Assembly: GCA_963691705.1 (NCBI GenBank)
Contig: OY829537.1
Location: 78,823,352 to 78,887,351, forward strand
Length of the DNA: 64,000 bases
Source: Viola odorata
Taxonomy: Eukaryota; Streptophyta; Magnoliopsida; Malpighiales; Violaceae
Reading direction: 5' to 3'
The position numbers were made by a program, and so were the translations under genes. Within the stretch, counting starts at the first letter, position 1. Each line of letters starts with the position of its first letter. A model generated the notes under the pieces. It saw only the letters and a list, made by a program, of their open reading frames with translations. It searched no databases and was not told the DNA's origin. Shown piece after piece: positions 1-11,380 of this stretch.

Positions 1-178
1 CATGGAGGCATCGCTCACATGGAGGCATCACAAATCACATGGAGGCATCACAAATCACATGGCGGCATCACTCACATGGAGGCACTCGCTCACATGGAGG
101 CATCACAAATCACATGGAGGCATCGCTCACATGGAGGCATGATAAATCACATGGAGGCATCGCTCACATGGAGGCATC
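1..178. repeat. Minisatellite, 17/20-bp units starting CATGGAGGCATC
   Basis: About ten units begin CATGGAGGCATC and continue either with GCTCA (17 bp) or ACAAATCA (20 bp). The two lengths are intermixed, with a few substitutions (CATGGCGGC, CATGATAAATCA). The array starts before the window edge. Open frames across it encode only a repeated short peptide and are not credible genes. Confidence 0.9.
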
Positions 179-368
179 AGCCTCTTCACTATTTCGATAT
201 TTCATCAACTTTCCTGCACATTCTCAAATGTTGTCTTGCCATGTTAGTAAAAATAACATATAATGACAAGTATTAGTTGCCCTTAGAGGCTTTCACCCGC
301 ACATATCGGGGTGTGGTTGATGTGGCTTTTTCCATCCAAGCTCGTTGGATCCGGCCTTGCTGTGAACC

Positions 369-563
369 GCCTGCAATATTGAAGCGGTTTTACGCCATAA
401 GCTACCTACAATTTGTGCAGTTTTACGCCATAGATACCTGCAATATTGACGCGGTTTTACGCTGCTCGGAGCTACCTGCAATATTGACGCGGCTTTACAC
501 TATAGGCCACCTACAAATTGTGCGGTTTTATGCCGTAGCTACCTGCAATATTGCACGTTTTCA
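369..563. repeat. Tandem repeat of ~36 bp
   Basis: Units alternate between a form with ACCTGCAATATTGACGCGG and one with CTACCTACAATTTGTGCGG, each followed by TTTTACGCC-like sequence. About five to six imperfect copies are present. No coding signal is seen. Confidence 0.75.
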
Positions 564-1027
564 CATTCCCTAGGATTTCAATCTGTACTCCACTTGAGTA
601 CCTGCATTGTTCGCTGTACAAATACACTAACAAAGTTTGCTAACTTCGGTTAGCTTCCTGTAAGAATGTTAAAAATAAAGGTAAGGGGAAAATGATAATC
701 TTAAAGGTGATAGCGATACCTTAGGGGAATAAACAAGGAACTCGGCCGTTGTTTAATTCCCGTTCCCTTCCTTGCATTTACGAAGGAGAGTGACATGTCG
801 TTGGAGACCTTTTTGATGATGAGAGGATGTCGACATGATATTATGAGGGCTTTTCAAACGGGGTAGATATTCACCCGATAAATCATATCAACCTTCATCC
901 AGGGTAGATATTCACCCGCTAGATAATATTCTGAATCATCATTTATTTCACCCACCGTCGCCATAGGGGAAAGCCAAATTAGTTGCGTCACTTTGAGGCT
1001 CAATCGTGCCTGCTAAACGCTGATATC
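564..1027. other. Non-coding stretch with one short direct repeat
   Basis: No credible gene. GGGTAGATATTCACCCG occurs twice within about 60 bp (near 861 and 901). The rest is unremarkable mixed-composition sequence. Confidence 0.5.
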
Positions 1028-1334
1028 TCGCTTAGATGTCTTCATGAGAATTATATCCCTTTAAATTATCTTCAAATCGAGCTATTATCCAGAAAATTCA
1101 GAGCACGCACGAAGAAGATACGATTTTTTCCGTGAAACCCGATATAGCTGGAATCATGAATCTTAAACCCAGATTTCGAATCACAATAACGCCCAGTTGA
1201 CGTCAATATCTCACTGAGATTCCTTGACAAGAATTGTAGCCCGTCAAATTGTCTTCGAATCGAGATATCACACATAGAATTCAGAGTGCATACGAAAAAG
1301 ATACGATTTTCCTCATGAAACCCGACATATCTGG
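1028..1334. repeat. Two diverged ~185-bp tandem copies
   Basis: The stretch near 1028-1150 (ATCTCGCTTAGATGTCTTC ... AGATACGATTTTTTCCGTGA ... GAAACCCGATATAGCTGG) recurs near 1210-1334 with substitutions (AGATACGATTTTCCTCATGA, GAAACCCGACATATCTGG). The period is about 185 bp. Probably TE-derived. Confidence 0.65.
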
Positions 1335-1412
1335 CCAGAAATGCACTTTTCTGGGCGCAAACGCTGAAAGTCCTGAGACTTCTGATGACATGGCAAGGGC
1401 GACAACGGCAGG

Positions 1413-1575
1413 GGCGACATTTGATAACAAAGCGACACCCGATAACATAGGGCGACACCTGATAACGAAGCGACACCCGATAATCATAAGGCGACATCTG
1501 ATAACAAAGCGACACCCGATAGTCATAGGGCGACATCTGATAACAAAGCGACACCCGATAGGGCAACACCTGATC
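1413..1575. repeat. Minisatellite GCGACACCCGATAACA, ~18-bp units
   Basis: About nine units of the form GCGACAYYYGATAACAAA alternate between ACATCTGATAACAAA and ACACCCGATA(A/G)TCATA versions, giving a higher-order period of roughly 36 bp. Overlapping frames on both strands translate into repeated peptide and are rejected as genes. Confidence 0.85.
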
Positions 1576-1587
1576 CAAGGTCACACA

Positions 1588-1625
1588 TGACGTCACTCCA
1601 TATGACGTCACCTCGCCTGACGTCA
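1588..1625. promoter_or_regulatory. Three TGACGTCA palindromes at 15-bp spacing
   Basis: TGACGTCA occurs at 1588-1595, 1603-1610 and 1618-1625, start to start exactly 15 bp. A fourth copy sits at 1198-1205 inside TTGACGTCAA. TGACGTCA is the classic ACGT-core palindrome bound by plant bZIP factors. A regulatory role here is inference, since no gene start is recognisable close by and the motifs may belong to a repeat. Confidence 0.4.
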
Positions 1626-1977
1626 CTCCCTAGCACACAAACGACATCTTTCGTCTTTTTCCCAGAAACTCAAATATCACCTTTATTCGTTTCCTCCTTT
1701 CCAGATCTGATTTTCTTAGCACACAATAATAATACCACTGTTTCTCTCCCTCTTTGTTTTTCTTTTCCAGATCTGATTTTCTTTTGGTGTACCACAATAA
1801 TAATTAATCATATAAATTCATCTCATGGGATCCGCACAGAACTTGAGTCATATGGTAAATCCATAACCATAAAAACCAGCAGCAATAATGGAGATAAATA
1901 TGCATATGGAAAGGAGAGCCTTTAGATCTTAAGGAACTCGCTTGAAGATCTAAATACTCTCAACAAGAGCACCATTT

Positions 1978-2442
1978 TGATAACAATAGGTGAGATTGTA
2001 CCCGAGGTAGGAAGGATCCTGGAGATCTTCTCCTCTGAGGGGGTGGTCCTAGCTGCTGGTACACCTGCAAGGCGCCGGAGGGGGTCCCTGGCGCAGGTAC
2101 TCCACGATCAAGTCAGTATAAGTAGGAGATCGTATGGTAAAGTAGAAGTATGAGGGAGAGAGTAGTGAGAGAGCGTAGAGAGAGAGAGTCCCCCCCCCCC
2201 CCCCTTTCTACCTAGGGGGCTATTTATAGGAGTTTTGGTAGAGAGCACTATCTTGGGATGCTGACACGTATGGCCTACCGGGTGTGGGAATAAGCGCCAT
2301 ATCGTACTGGATGCCCCCCTCCCCCCCCCGCTGACGTCGACCACCCCCGGTAGCAGGACTAGTAGGAGGCCAGGCGGGCCCTACAGTGGCTGAAGGTGAG
2401 GGTACCCCCTGCCAGGACTAAAATGCCCTGGGGGGTATGTCA
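1978..2442 (-). mobile_element. Solo-LTR-like block, minus orientation
   Basis: The block begins TGATAACAATAGG and ends GGTATGTCA, so both strands read TG...CA. On the minus strand a TATAAATAG box lies at about 2218-2227, followed by a CT-rich stretch and a C/G run (about 2190-2206). No matching 5-bp flanks were found (CATTT versus ATTAT). It could be a gypsy-type solo LTR or a fragment of a larger element. Boundaries are tentative. Confidence 0.45.
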
Positions 2443-3600
2443 ATTATTATCATAGTGTTTTGCCAATTAAGAACTAGTTGCAAATTATATTTTGGATGAT
2501 TAATTAATTATCATGTAATGATTTCAAATTTGGATGATTACTTATGATATTTTGAATGATTAATTTACTTATGATATTTTGGATGATTAATTATCATGTA
2601 ATGATTTCAAATTTGGATGATTACTTATCATGGTTACAAGTGATATATTGGATGATTACATATGGATTATATTTATGAAACAATTACGAACAACGTGCTT
2701 GAACATATGGAAGCATAAAAGAGCTTAATTCATAACGTTGAAGATAATCTAATACATAATGTTGAACATAAAAATCGATAAAATCCATAACGTTGAACAT
2801 AAACTAATCCATAACGTTGAACAGAAACTAATACATAATGTTGAACTAGATTGTGTCTCCTCCATTGAATTCTCCATCTTTATTTGCACAGTAAAAAATA
2901 GAACAGTCTTAAAGTAAGCTGTCCAGCCTGCCAAAATGATGGTCGCTATAATCTGGCATGAATAGCAAAGTAAGCGACAAGCATTAAAGTGTCCAGCCTG
3001 CCAAAATGAAGTGAACATTTCCCACAGAGTCCCATCCTTTTAAGTGCTTTATTATTAAATTAAACACTCTATTATGTATGAACAGGGCACCCTCATAACA
3101 AGAACACTCTCTATTATGCATGAACAGAACACTCTATTATCCAAAAATATTTTCATTAGCATATACCCAGAGAGGAGAGAGAGTACTATTGAAGCTGAAA
3201 TATATACGCAAGATTTTCTTGACTCCAAACAATCAGGTGCGACGAGCGACGACGACGAAGAAGCAATCTGATGGTGGCGACGACAAGCGACGATCGTGGG
3301 AATTTGGGCAATCGATTTGGGAATTAGGGATTTAGGAATTTTGGTTGCTGCAATGGGTAATGGATTTGGGAAATTAGGGATTTAGGGTGGGGCTTGGGTG
3401 TAACGGGAATTTTAGGAGGGAATGGGTAATGGTTAACGACGTTAGGTGAGGTTAGTTAAAAAGTGGGTGGCCTAGGGTTTAAAGTGTCTAACGGAATGAA
3501 TGTCAAGTGCCTATTTGTCTAACGGAATATTTGTTGGGTGCCAATTTGGTTAATGAAATAAGCTGGTGGCTAAATTGGTCAACTGATTGAAAGCTAGGTG
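2443..3600. other. AT-rich non-coding DNA with short tandem repeats
   Basis: No convincing gene. About 2486-2670 holds two-plus copies of a ~95-bp unit (TTGGATGATTAATTAATTAT ... CATGTAATGATTTCAAATTT). About 2732-2847 holds five ~28-bp units CATAACGTTGAACATAAACT. GTCCAGCCTGCCAAAATGA appears twice (about 2921 and 2990). About 3440-3600 has four loose copies of GGTGCCTATTTGTCTAACGG, which resembles a TE terminus. Confidence 0.6.
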
Positions 3601-4483
3601 CCAATATGTCTTTTTCCCCAAATAAAAAAAATCCAACAGAAGATGTTAAGTAAAAAAGATAGAAGAAGAATCAAACTTATCATGTAGGAGAGATGACAAA
3701 AGAGCACATATGAGCTAGGCATACCGGGTTTAAATTTGGAGAGGAGCAAGAGGGGAGGGAGAGGCGCGCTTAAACCTGTGATGCCTACGAAAATTTCTGT
3801 CAAAATGAGGCATTTTTTTTTATAGTGAAAATAAAATGAGAGCATCTCTCCCAAAGCTAGCTAGAGTAGCTTTTGAATTCAAAATACACTTCCCTTCAAT
3901 TGCTATTTATGTTACTCATCCGTACCCATTTTCTTTCTTCCATTTGAGATAAGATTTTTGTCAAGCTTTCAGATCTACTTTTATAGTAAAGCTTTTAGAT
4001 CTGTTGGTGCATGGTGTCAATAGTGATGAATCTGTTGATTCTGGCTTTCAAGCTTATAGTGGTGGTGCTGGGTATCAATTTATATGATGGATGGTGGTAG
4101 TGACAGCGGAGAAGATGACGGTGACAGCAATGGTGGCGGCGACGAATCTGTCGTTCTCACCTCCTCTACCTCCTCCTCATTTCTTTTCATTTTTTTTCTC
4201 ATCATGCCCATTCCCGCTACATTGCATGATGCAGATGAATAGTGGCAAAAAAGAAAGAGCAACGTTGTGGTCGGATTGGCGGTCGGGGCGGTGGTATGGT
4301 GGTTGTGTTGGTGGTGCAGTGGTAGTAGCTAGGTTGGATTTTTGTTTATTATTATTTTTTCTTAGATCTGTGTGGATGGTGGTGGTGGTGGCGGGGGAGG
4401 GGGTCCCTCAGATTTGTATGGGTATGAAGATCTGTATGACTATGGGTCTGAATGGCGTTTGGGTGGGGAATGTGATGATGGAG
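3601..4483. other. Non-coding stretch, GGT/GGC-rich toward the right
   Basis: No supported gene. From about 4060 to 4480 the plus strand is rich in GGTGGTGG-type trinucleotides, which keep long frames open by composition (for example 4091-4558). No known domain is visible in them. Confidence 0.4.
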
Positions 4484-4757
4484 AAATTATATATTATGCT
4501 CGACTTTCTATCTCAGCGTGTATACAAAAATCGTCCAATCAGTAATATTATGGCATGATATTAGTGAGTTGTTACATATAAACAGGACCTATTAAGGAGT
4601 TTACCTACTATTACCTAGGTTTTTAGAATTTTCAAATTTTAAATTTTGTCATTCTTATATTTTGTAACCACCCATTATTTACATATAACAATCTTATTGG
4701 TTAAGCGATTTTTATATATACGCTGAGATGGAAAACCGAAAATAATATATAACTTTT
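4484..4757. mobile_element. Foldback / MITE-like inverted repeat
   Basis: The left arm (about 4484-4556) contains ATCTCAGCGTGTATACAAAA and TCCAATCAGTAATATTA. The right arm (about 4672-4757) carries their diverged reverse complement (TATATATACGCTGAGATGG, AATCTTATTGGTTAAG). Arms of about 75 bp flank a ~115-bp loop. No transposase is present and the target duplication is unclear. Confidence 0.6.
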
Positions 4758-4868
4758 TGTGATCATGGTGGTGGTGGCGACGATAGCGCGGCGATGCTGA
4801 GTGGTGCGCTGGTAATATGTGGAAAAGATGTTTTGTTACATGGAATCCACTATAGCATGAGTCATAGT

Positions 4869-5757
4869 TAGGGGTGTCAATTCGGGCGAGCTCGGACCCG
4901 GCTAGACCCGAAGACAAGCGCTCGGGACCAGACTCGGTCCAGAAAAAAATGGGCCCAAATCTGGGACCTGATCTCGGCCCGGCAAAGTTGTCGGGTCCAG
5001 ACCCGAACCCGGCTTAATATTTGTTTTTATTCTTTTTTTTTCTTGGGTTGGGCCCCTCTCTCATTTTTCCTTTCCTTTCTTCTCTTCTTTCCAGAACAAT
5101 TCTTTCCTTCTTTTTCTTTTCCTTTTCTTTCTATTTTTTTCTCTTTCCCTATTCTCTTCCTCTCCTACGTTCTTTATTTTTTCCTCTCCTCTTATTTCTT
5201 TTCCTTTTTCTTTTTCTTTTTCTTTCTTCTCTTCTGCTCCGTTTTTCTTTTCTTCCCTCCACAGCCCGGCCACGTCCGCGATGGTTGGCGGACACGGAGG
5301 GTTCAGTGGTTGTGTGGGTTTGTGTGGCTAGTGTTGGTGATGGATTTGTGGTGGGTTTGGGCAGAGGTGACGGATTTGGGTGAATTGTTGATGGATTTGT
5401 GATGGGTTTGTGATGGTGGTGACAGATTTGAGTGAATTGGTGATGGGCTGTGACGAATTTGGGTGAATTGGTGATGAATTTGTGATGGTGGTGACGGATT
5501 TGAGTGAATTGGTGATGGGCAGTGACGGATTTGGGGTTGAACGGAGAAGAACGAAGTAGGGAATCGTGGGTCTTTTAGGGTTTGGTTGGGTCTCGGGTCA
5601 GACCCGAGACCCGACGGGTTTGGCCCGGATAGACCCGACAATGACCGGGTCGGGACCAGACCCGATCCCGACCAAATCTGGGTCCAAAATTAGACCCGGT
5701 CTCGACCCGAAACCCCAAGCCCGAGTTTTCGGGTCCCGGGTCCAATTGACATCCCTA
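4869..5757. mobile_element. Non-autonomous hAT-like element with 8-bp TSD
   Basis: The left end TAGGGGTGTCAATT and right end AATTGACATCCCTA are inverted repeats of the hAT style. The flanks are GTCATAGT (4861-4868) and GTCACAGT (5758-5765), an 8-bp target duplication with one mismatch, as expected for hAT transposition. Inside are subterminal CGGGTC/GACCCG repeats at both ends, a ~250-bp pyrimidine-rich tract (about 5021-5270) and GTGATGGATTTGG-type tandem repeats (about 5330-5540). No transposase frame is seen, so movement would need an enzyme supplied in trans. Confidence 0.85.
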
Positions 5758-5789
5758 GTCACAGTCACTTTTTTTTCTTTTAACAATTA

Positions 5790-6400
5790 TTTAAAGATTA
5801 ATTTAGTCCCTATATTAGTATAATATTTCTAATAAAATCCTGCATAGTTAAATTTATTTTTATATTTGTAAAAGATTTCAATTATATGCCGTAAATTATT
5901 AGTTTAGTCCCTCTAATTAATTTAGTCCACATTTAAGTAAGAGATTTTTAATTAAACCTCTACATTTTTTGAATCTCATATTTCTTCTCGTGTTTGTATT
6001 GATTAATTTAGTACATGTGTTCATAAAAAAATTTCAACCAAATCCTACATGATTAATTTAGTCCTCATAAAAGATTTTCAATCTAATTAATTTACTCACC
6101 GCGTTCGTAAGAGATTTTTAATAAAGCACTGCATTTACAGAAACTCATATTGCTTCCTATGTTTGTAAATTTGGTCCACCTAAAGTTTACAAAGTTATAT
6201 TTATTTATTTATTTAGTCTCTCAGTTCGTAAAAGATTTCCAATCAAACCCTATATGATTAATTTAATCCCGTGTATATAAGACTTTCAGTAAGACTCCTA
6301 CATAATTAGTTTAGACCCGAGATTTGTAACAAAAAAATTATAAAACCCTTAGTATTTAATTTAGTTCTCATGTTCCTAAAAATTCTATAAAAATTCAGGC
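5790..6400. repeat. Diverged ~60-bp repeats around TTAATTTAGTCC
   Basis: ATTAATTTAGTCC recurs roughly every 50-70 bp, each followed by a TTYGTAAAAGATTTYCAAT-like segment and TAAAYCCT. At least seven degenerate copies are visible. The same family appears in reverse complement at about 45440-45900. Confidence 0.7.
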
Positions 6401-8236
6401 GCACGTTACGGGCCGATTGGCTATATATATAGAAACTTTTGTGTTACTTTTTTTTAATTATGTTATTTTAATATTGGACTAAAACTATTATCTTTGTGAT
6501 GTGCATAATAACTTAATTATTGTTTTTTATAATAAAATATATGTGTAGTAATGGTTAAATTGATTATTTCTATAAGAAAATAAAAAAATAGAAATAAAAT
6601 AAAACATATTAATAATTAATTAATCAATAGTATAAAAGTAATGTTGGCTGTTTTTTAATGAATTTATAGAACATTAAAAAGAATTTAACTTCTCTAAATA
6701 TTTACCTATTGAATATTTAGGGATCTGTATACTTTCTATGCTTGGAGATGCGAGATCTATATATTTTCACTGCCTCATGTCTCTGTGTTGTCTTGAGCGT
6801 AAAATACGCGTACAACCTTTTAACCACTCTATACAAATTGAGGGCATATTGTAATACCCTCGATTCAAATAGTTACTTAATAAGAGTAATAAATTTTATT
6901 ATTTTGAATAATTAACTCGAACTATAGACCTTGTTCGAGAATTTGACTTGAACTATACTTGACAAATTAGCAAATAAGGTTGAGCCCATATAATGGAAAC
7001 AAGGGTAATTCTGGCGCATCTTGTAATCAAGACTTAAAAACAACGCCTCGCCAATGACTCATCTCTTGAACCAAACACATGTCAAAAAGAGGGTGCTAGT
7101 TTATCTCTTGCAGGGAGAGGATTGGTAATTTGGTAGGCACTCCGGAAAACATCTTCCCTTTTATCCTCACACTGACAGTGGGTAAGAAAAGGGGAAAAAA
7201 GAGAGAGAAGGAAAGGTGCTGTGCAACGCAAGTAGTGAAGCCGAAGGAGGAAGGGAAAATTAAGGTTAGTAATTCAATTTTAGCTCTTTCAATTACTTCT
7301 TCTTTTTCAATGTCATGTGTTAAGAATGGCTTAAGAAGAAAGGATCTAAACATGCACTATTACTAAATTTGGTTAAGAATGGAAAGGAAATTATAATTAC
7401 AAAGATATACTCATGGAAGGGAAATTAATTGTTATGCATATTTGTTGTTGATTTCAGTTTTGATGATAAAATTATAAAAATTGTAAAGGAATTTAATAAA
7501 CTTAGAAATTCAGTTTTAGAAATAATTGGAAAACTATGAAATAGATTATTATTATTTTTATAATAAATTGATTGTTTTAAAGTTGCTAATCCAGGATTAC
7601 TTGAAATTATTAAATTTAAATATTTGAATATTAGAAGAATAATTTTGATAAATGATTATAAATTTGGGCAAATTCTAGAGTAGCGGGCAACATATTACTG
7701 CACAGTGCCAAGTGGCACCCATGCATTTTCCTCAAAACCAAACAATTTGACCCAATTTGTTTCTTTCTCTGTACACACTTTTAAACCAACTTTCACCTAT
7801 TGGCTATTGGCAGTATCCACTTTTTCTTTCCCACACCTTTCAGTTTTCAGTTTTCAGTCTCAGTTTTCAATGTTTCCAATAAAATACTGCTCTCTTTGTT
7901 TTAAATAGTCATTTTATTAATTGCTTGCCATTGTTAAGAATTTGATAAAACATCTTTTTTATTATTAATTGGGAAAATTTCCATTGTAATTAGCCAACGA
8001 TTAAGATTAAGATTACATGCTCTCCTCATGAGGTAGGTTATCGGTTAGATCTCTATTGAGTATTTTTTTTATATAAAAAAAAGTTTTCTTTTTATATGTA
8101 ACAGTTTTGCAATCAAATATAGTTTGTAATTTTAAATTAGTTGCTTTTTGTATTTCTTTGATATAACTTAGGAATACAAATGGGCTTGGTACGGTGATTT
8201 TACGGTTTAAATATGTTCTCTGTTAGGTTATACTGT
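6401..8236. other. AT-rich intergenic DNA upstream of the NF-YB gene
   Basis: No supported gene. Short frames such as 7130-7366 and 7705-7908 show no domain or codon signal. The last ~750 bp presumably include the NF-YB promoter. A CATGCAT (RY-type) motif lies at 7720-7726. Confidence 0.5.
7720..7726. promoter_or_regulatory. RY-type motif CATGCAT
   Basis: CATGCAT is the RY core recognised by seed B3 factors (ABI3/FUS3/LEC2 family). It lies about 710 bp upstream of the NF-YB start codon, a plausible place for embryo-specific control, but a 7-mer is weak evidence in AT-rich DNA. Confidence 0.25.
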
Positions 8237-8244
8237 TATATAAA
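8237..8244 (+). promoter_or_regulatory. Candidate TATA box of the NF-YB gene
   Basis: TATATAAA lies about 195 bp before the ATG, which would give a leader of roughly 165 nt. A second TATATAAAT at about 8406-8414 is so close to the ATG (about 25 bp) that it would leave almost no leader, so the upstream box is preferred. Confidence 0.4.
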
Positions 8245-8437
8245 TGGAATCTATGCGTTTAAATAGGTAAAAATACGTAGAGTAAAATGCTAAATGCTAT
8301 GTATTTGAACACTAAAATATCATTTAAACAACCTTTTTTGTTTTCCTTGGGTTATATTATAGTTTGGAACATTACTCAATAACATCACAGTTCGTGCTTG
8401 TATACATATATAAATTTGTTGGCAATATAATACAGAG

Positions 8438-9034
8438 ATGAACTTGAGTGTAACAGCTGAGATGAATCACAACATGAACAACGGAAACGGTACCTACAAT
8501 CTTGATCAGAAGGAGGAATGCACGGTGAGGGAGCAAGACAGGTTCATGCCAATAGCCAATGTGATAAGGATAATGCGGAAGATCCTCCCATCGCACGCCA
8601 AAATCTCCGACGATGCGAAAGAAACCATTCAAGAATGTGTGTCGGAGTACATCAGTTTCGTCACGAGCGAGGCCAACGAGCGGTGCCAACAGGAGCAGCG
8701 CAAGACCATCACCGCGGAAGATGTGCTCTTCGCGATGAGCAAGCTCGGGTTTGATGATTACATTGAACCCTTGACCCTCTACCTTCACCGATATCGCGAG
8801 CTCGAAGGCGAGCAGCGGAGCTCGATACGAGACCCTTTGCCTCTGAAGAGGAATGCGAATGGTGTGCTTGAGTTCGCACCGCCTAATTATCATCATCACC
8901 ACCACCATGCACATGCATTCTTTGTAGCTGGAGGTGCCATTGGGATGGGAGGAGGGTATGTCGGCCATGCCTCAAATAATAATGCAACTTCCTCCTCCGG
9001 TGCCGCTGATCCGATATTCCCTCAGTCTAAATGA
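8438..9034 (+). CDS. LEC1-like (NF-YB): LEC1-type NF-YB transcription factor subunit
   Basis: A complete 198-aa intronless frame. Residues 31-126 form the NF-YB B domain (histone fold): [16 protein letters not shown], then [18 protein letters not shown] and [17 protein letters not shown]. In the family NF-YB pairs with NF-YC, then NF-YA, to bind CCAAT promoters, and LEC1-type members drive embryo and seed maturation. Asp58 in AKISDD is the residue that marks LEC1/L1L proteins; other NF-YBs have Lys there. The N terminus (1-30) is Asn-rich. The tail has a six-His run (about 151-156) and a Gly-rich stretch. Upstream in-frame TAA at 8411 and the absence of earlier ATG codons support the start. 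Oddity: Phe98 replaces the Trp normal in the LWAM motif. Paralogy (LEC1 versus LEC1-LIKE) cannot be settled here. Confidence 0.95.
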   Translation: MNLSVTAEMNHNMNNGNGTYNLDQKEECTVREQDRFMPIANVIRIMRKILPSHAKISDDAKETIQECVSEYISFVTSEANERCQQEQRKTITAEDVLFAMSKLGFDDYIEPLTLYLHRYRELEGEQRSSIRDPLPLKRNANGVLEFAPPNYHHHHHHAHAFFVAGGAIGMGGGYVGHASNNNATSSSGAADPIFPQSK

Positions 9035-9640
9035 TCCATGGGATCATCAAGTTTGGGTTTAGAACATGTTAGAATGCATTTAGATGGACCAACTCCTACC
9101 TTACTAATTGTCTTAATTAATAATTTAAACTCAAACTCAATCCATGCTCAGGTTTGCTAATTAATTATTTTATTTTATTGTTTATCAAAAAATTAATTAT
9201 TTTGTTCTATCCATCCATTTCATTGCTGGTTTCTCTTTTTGGAGGTTTTTATATTTGGCTTCTTTTCTAGTTAATGCTACCTGTACTCACGAATAGTGAT
9301 AATGTACTTGTGGCAAATTCTTGAATGATGTGACGACATTGTAATTATAATGTCGTCATAATAGGATGTGACATGTGTTTTAAAAAAAAAACGTCATAAT
9401 AGAATATTAACATGTGTCTAGTTATTATTAAAATTATTTTTTAAAGAAATATAGAGGAAACGTAGACACCGGTTATAACAAGTAAAAAATATATATTCAA
9501 ACAACGTCATATATTTTTTTAATCATCATTCTTGACAATGTTTGTTAGAGTGCTGCTTCATCCAACTCACATTAATATTGTCACTTATATTTCTAATCAG
9601 TAATATTAAATATAAAAGAGGAATAGTATATCAATTATAA
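9035..9640. other. 3' flank of NF-YB and start of TE-like DNA
   Basis: AT-rich with no gene. A near-perfect hairpin at 9331-9358 (TGACGACATT / AATGTCGTCA, 8-nt loop) is followed by further CGTCATAATAG repeats to about 9420, in the style of CACTA-type subterminal repeats. Confidence 0.5.
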
Positions 9641-10302
9641 TCGATTAACAACATAATCGACATTATATCAAATAAACCTAAGTGCCGATTATTTCGTATT
9701 TTTAAGAAAGTACAAAATAAGACTCTTAATATACATAATTCATCAACAATTTCATACTTAATAAAAGTAATACATATTTGTATATAAATTTTGTATTGTC
9801 GTATATAAAAATGTCGTACTTAGAGAACTACTATTGTATTTTTAAGCGAGAATTTTCATCAAAATATAAACAATGTTCCATCCATGAATAAACGTTACTA
9901 AAACTTAAAGCCGTTTGTTTCCATAACATTTTGTAGTTTGGGAACTACATTTCGTATTTTTAGAAAGCACAAAATAAGGTCATCAACGTACATAACTCAT
10001 CTACAATTTAGTACTTTTTAAAAATAATACATATTTGTATCTCAATTTTGAATTCTTCTATAGAAATCTTGTATTTTTAAAGATAGAATTGTCATCAGAT
10101 TATAAACAACATTTCATTAATGATTCAACGTTACTATAACTTAGTGCCGTTTGTTTCGATATACCTCATTATTTTTTTATAAAATATAATAATATACAAG
10201 TTGTTACCTAAACTTTGTACTTTGGGAACTAAATTTCGTATTTGTAGAAAGTACAAAATAAAATCCTCAATGTACGTACATAACTCATTTACAATTTCAT
10301 AC

Positions 10303-10957
10303 TTTTTTTTTTTTTAATATGCAGAGATTTTATTCAAGAACCAGTCATGGAGAACATGACACTAGCAGAGAAACAAAAAGGCTGCCAAAAGCAGCCCAAG
10401 CGAAATCACAACATCAAGCCACCACGCAAGAAAACAGCAGACCCATACCCAGCCGAAGCTGTATAGAAAACAATAGACAAACTACACCAGCAAAACCAGA
10501 ACAGTACATACCAACACCAGACCCAGCTATAGGTGAGGTTGTAAGCTAAGAAGCCAACTCGGAGACTGCATCATGTCCACCATGCTGTAGGCAAACATCC
10601 TATCTTTGCTCTTCAACCACCAGTGCCACAGGGAGAAAATTCTGTTCATACTCCGCGACTCATTATACGTCTTTTGTCTGAAAATTACCTCGTTACGATT
10701 CTTCCACAAGGTCCAGATTACTGCATAGAACAAGGTTTGCCACATCCTAAGAGTACTCTTGTTCCCACCAGGTAGAAAGCTTCCCCATATTTCCCACAGA
10801 TCAGGCACGACACGTGGTTGACAGCCTGCCACCCTCATCCAACGCATAATATTCATCCAAATCCCCCTAGCCATCTCACACTGCAGGAACAAATGATTAA
10901 CATCCTTCGAGCCACTATTACACATAGGACTTTTTTGCATTTTTATCTACACTGATA
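10303..10957 (-). mobile_element. 5'-truncated LINE fragment with poly(A) and ~14-bp TSD
   Basis: Minus-strand frame 10527-10940 encodes the C-terminal zinc-binding domain of plant LINE reverse transcriptases (DVNHLFLQCEMARGIW, then an LWKNRNEVIF motif). The 3' end has an A tail seen as T-rich 10303-10315. Flanks ACAATTTCATACTT (10291-10304) and ACAATTTTGTACTT (10958-10971) match at 12 of 14 positions, a target-primed integration duplication inside the tandem array. Only about 0.65 kb of the 3' end is present, so it is inactive. Confidence 0.85.
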
Positions 10958-11380
10958 ACAATTTTGTACTTGTTAAAAATAATACATATTTTTATCTAAA
11001 TTTTGTATTTTTGCATAGAAATGTTGTATTTTAAGGAGAGAATTGTCATCAGATTATAAATAATTCTTCATCAATGAATCAACGTTAATAAGACTTAATG
11101 TCGTTTGTTTTGACGTACCTCATTAGTTTTATAAAATATAATAGTATACAAGTTGTTATCTAAACTTTATGCTTTGAGAACTACATTTCATATTTGTAGA
11201 AAGTACGTAATAAAACCCTCAATGTACATAAGTCATTTACAATTTCGTACTTGTTAAAAATAATACATATTTTTATCTAAATTTTGTATTTTTGCATAGA
11301 AATGTTGTATTTTAAGGAGAGAATTGTCATCAGATTAAAAACAATATTTCATCAATGAATCAACGATATTAAAACCTAAA

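Noticed and set aside
1072..1626. 184-aa frame with repeated VSLCYQMSPYDYR
   Set aside because: Translation of the GCGACACCCGATAACA minisatellite.
4091..4558. 155-aa frame rich in Val/Gly
   Set aside because: Driven by GGTGGT trinucleotides; no domain.
5021..5402. Phe/Leu/Ser-rich membrane-like protein
   Set aside because: It is the translation of a pyrimidine tract inside the hAT-like element; overlapping frames are equally open.
8372..8968. 198-aa frame opposite the NF-YB gene
   Set aside because: Shadow of the GC-rich NF-YB coding sequence; no domain.
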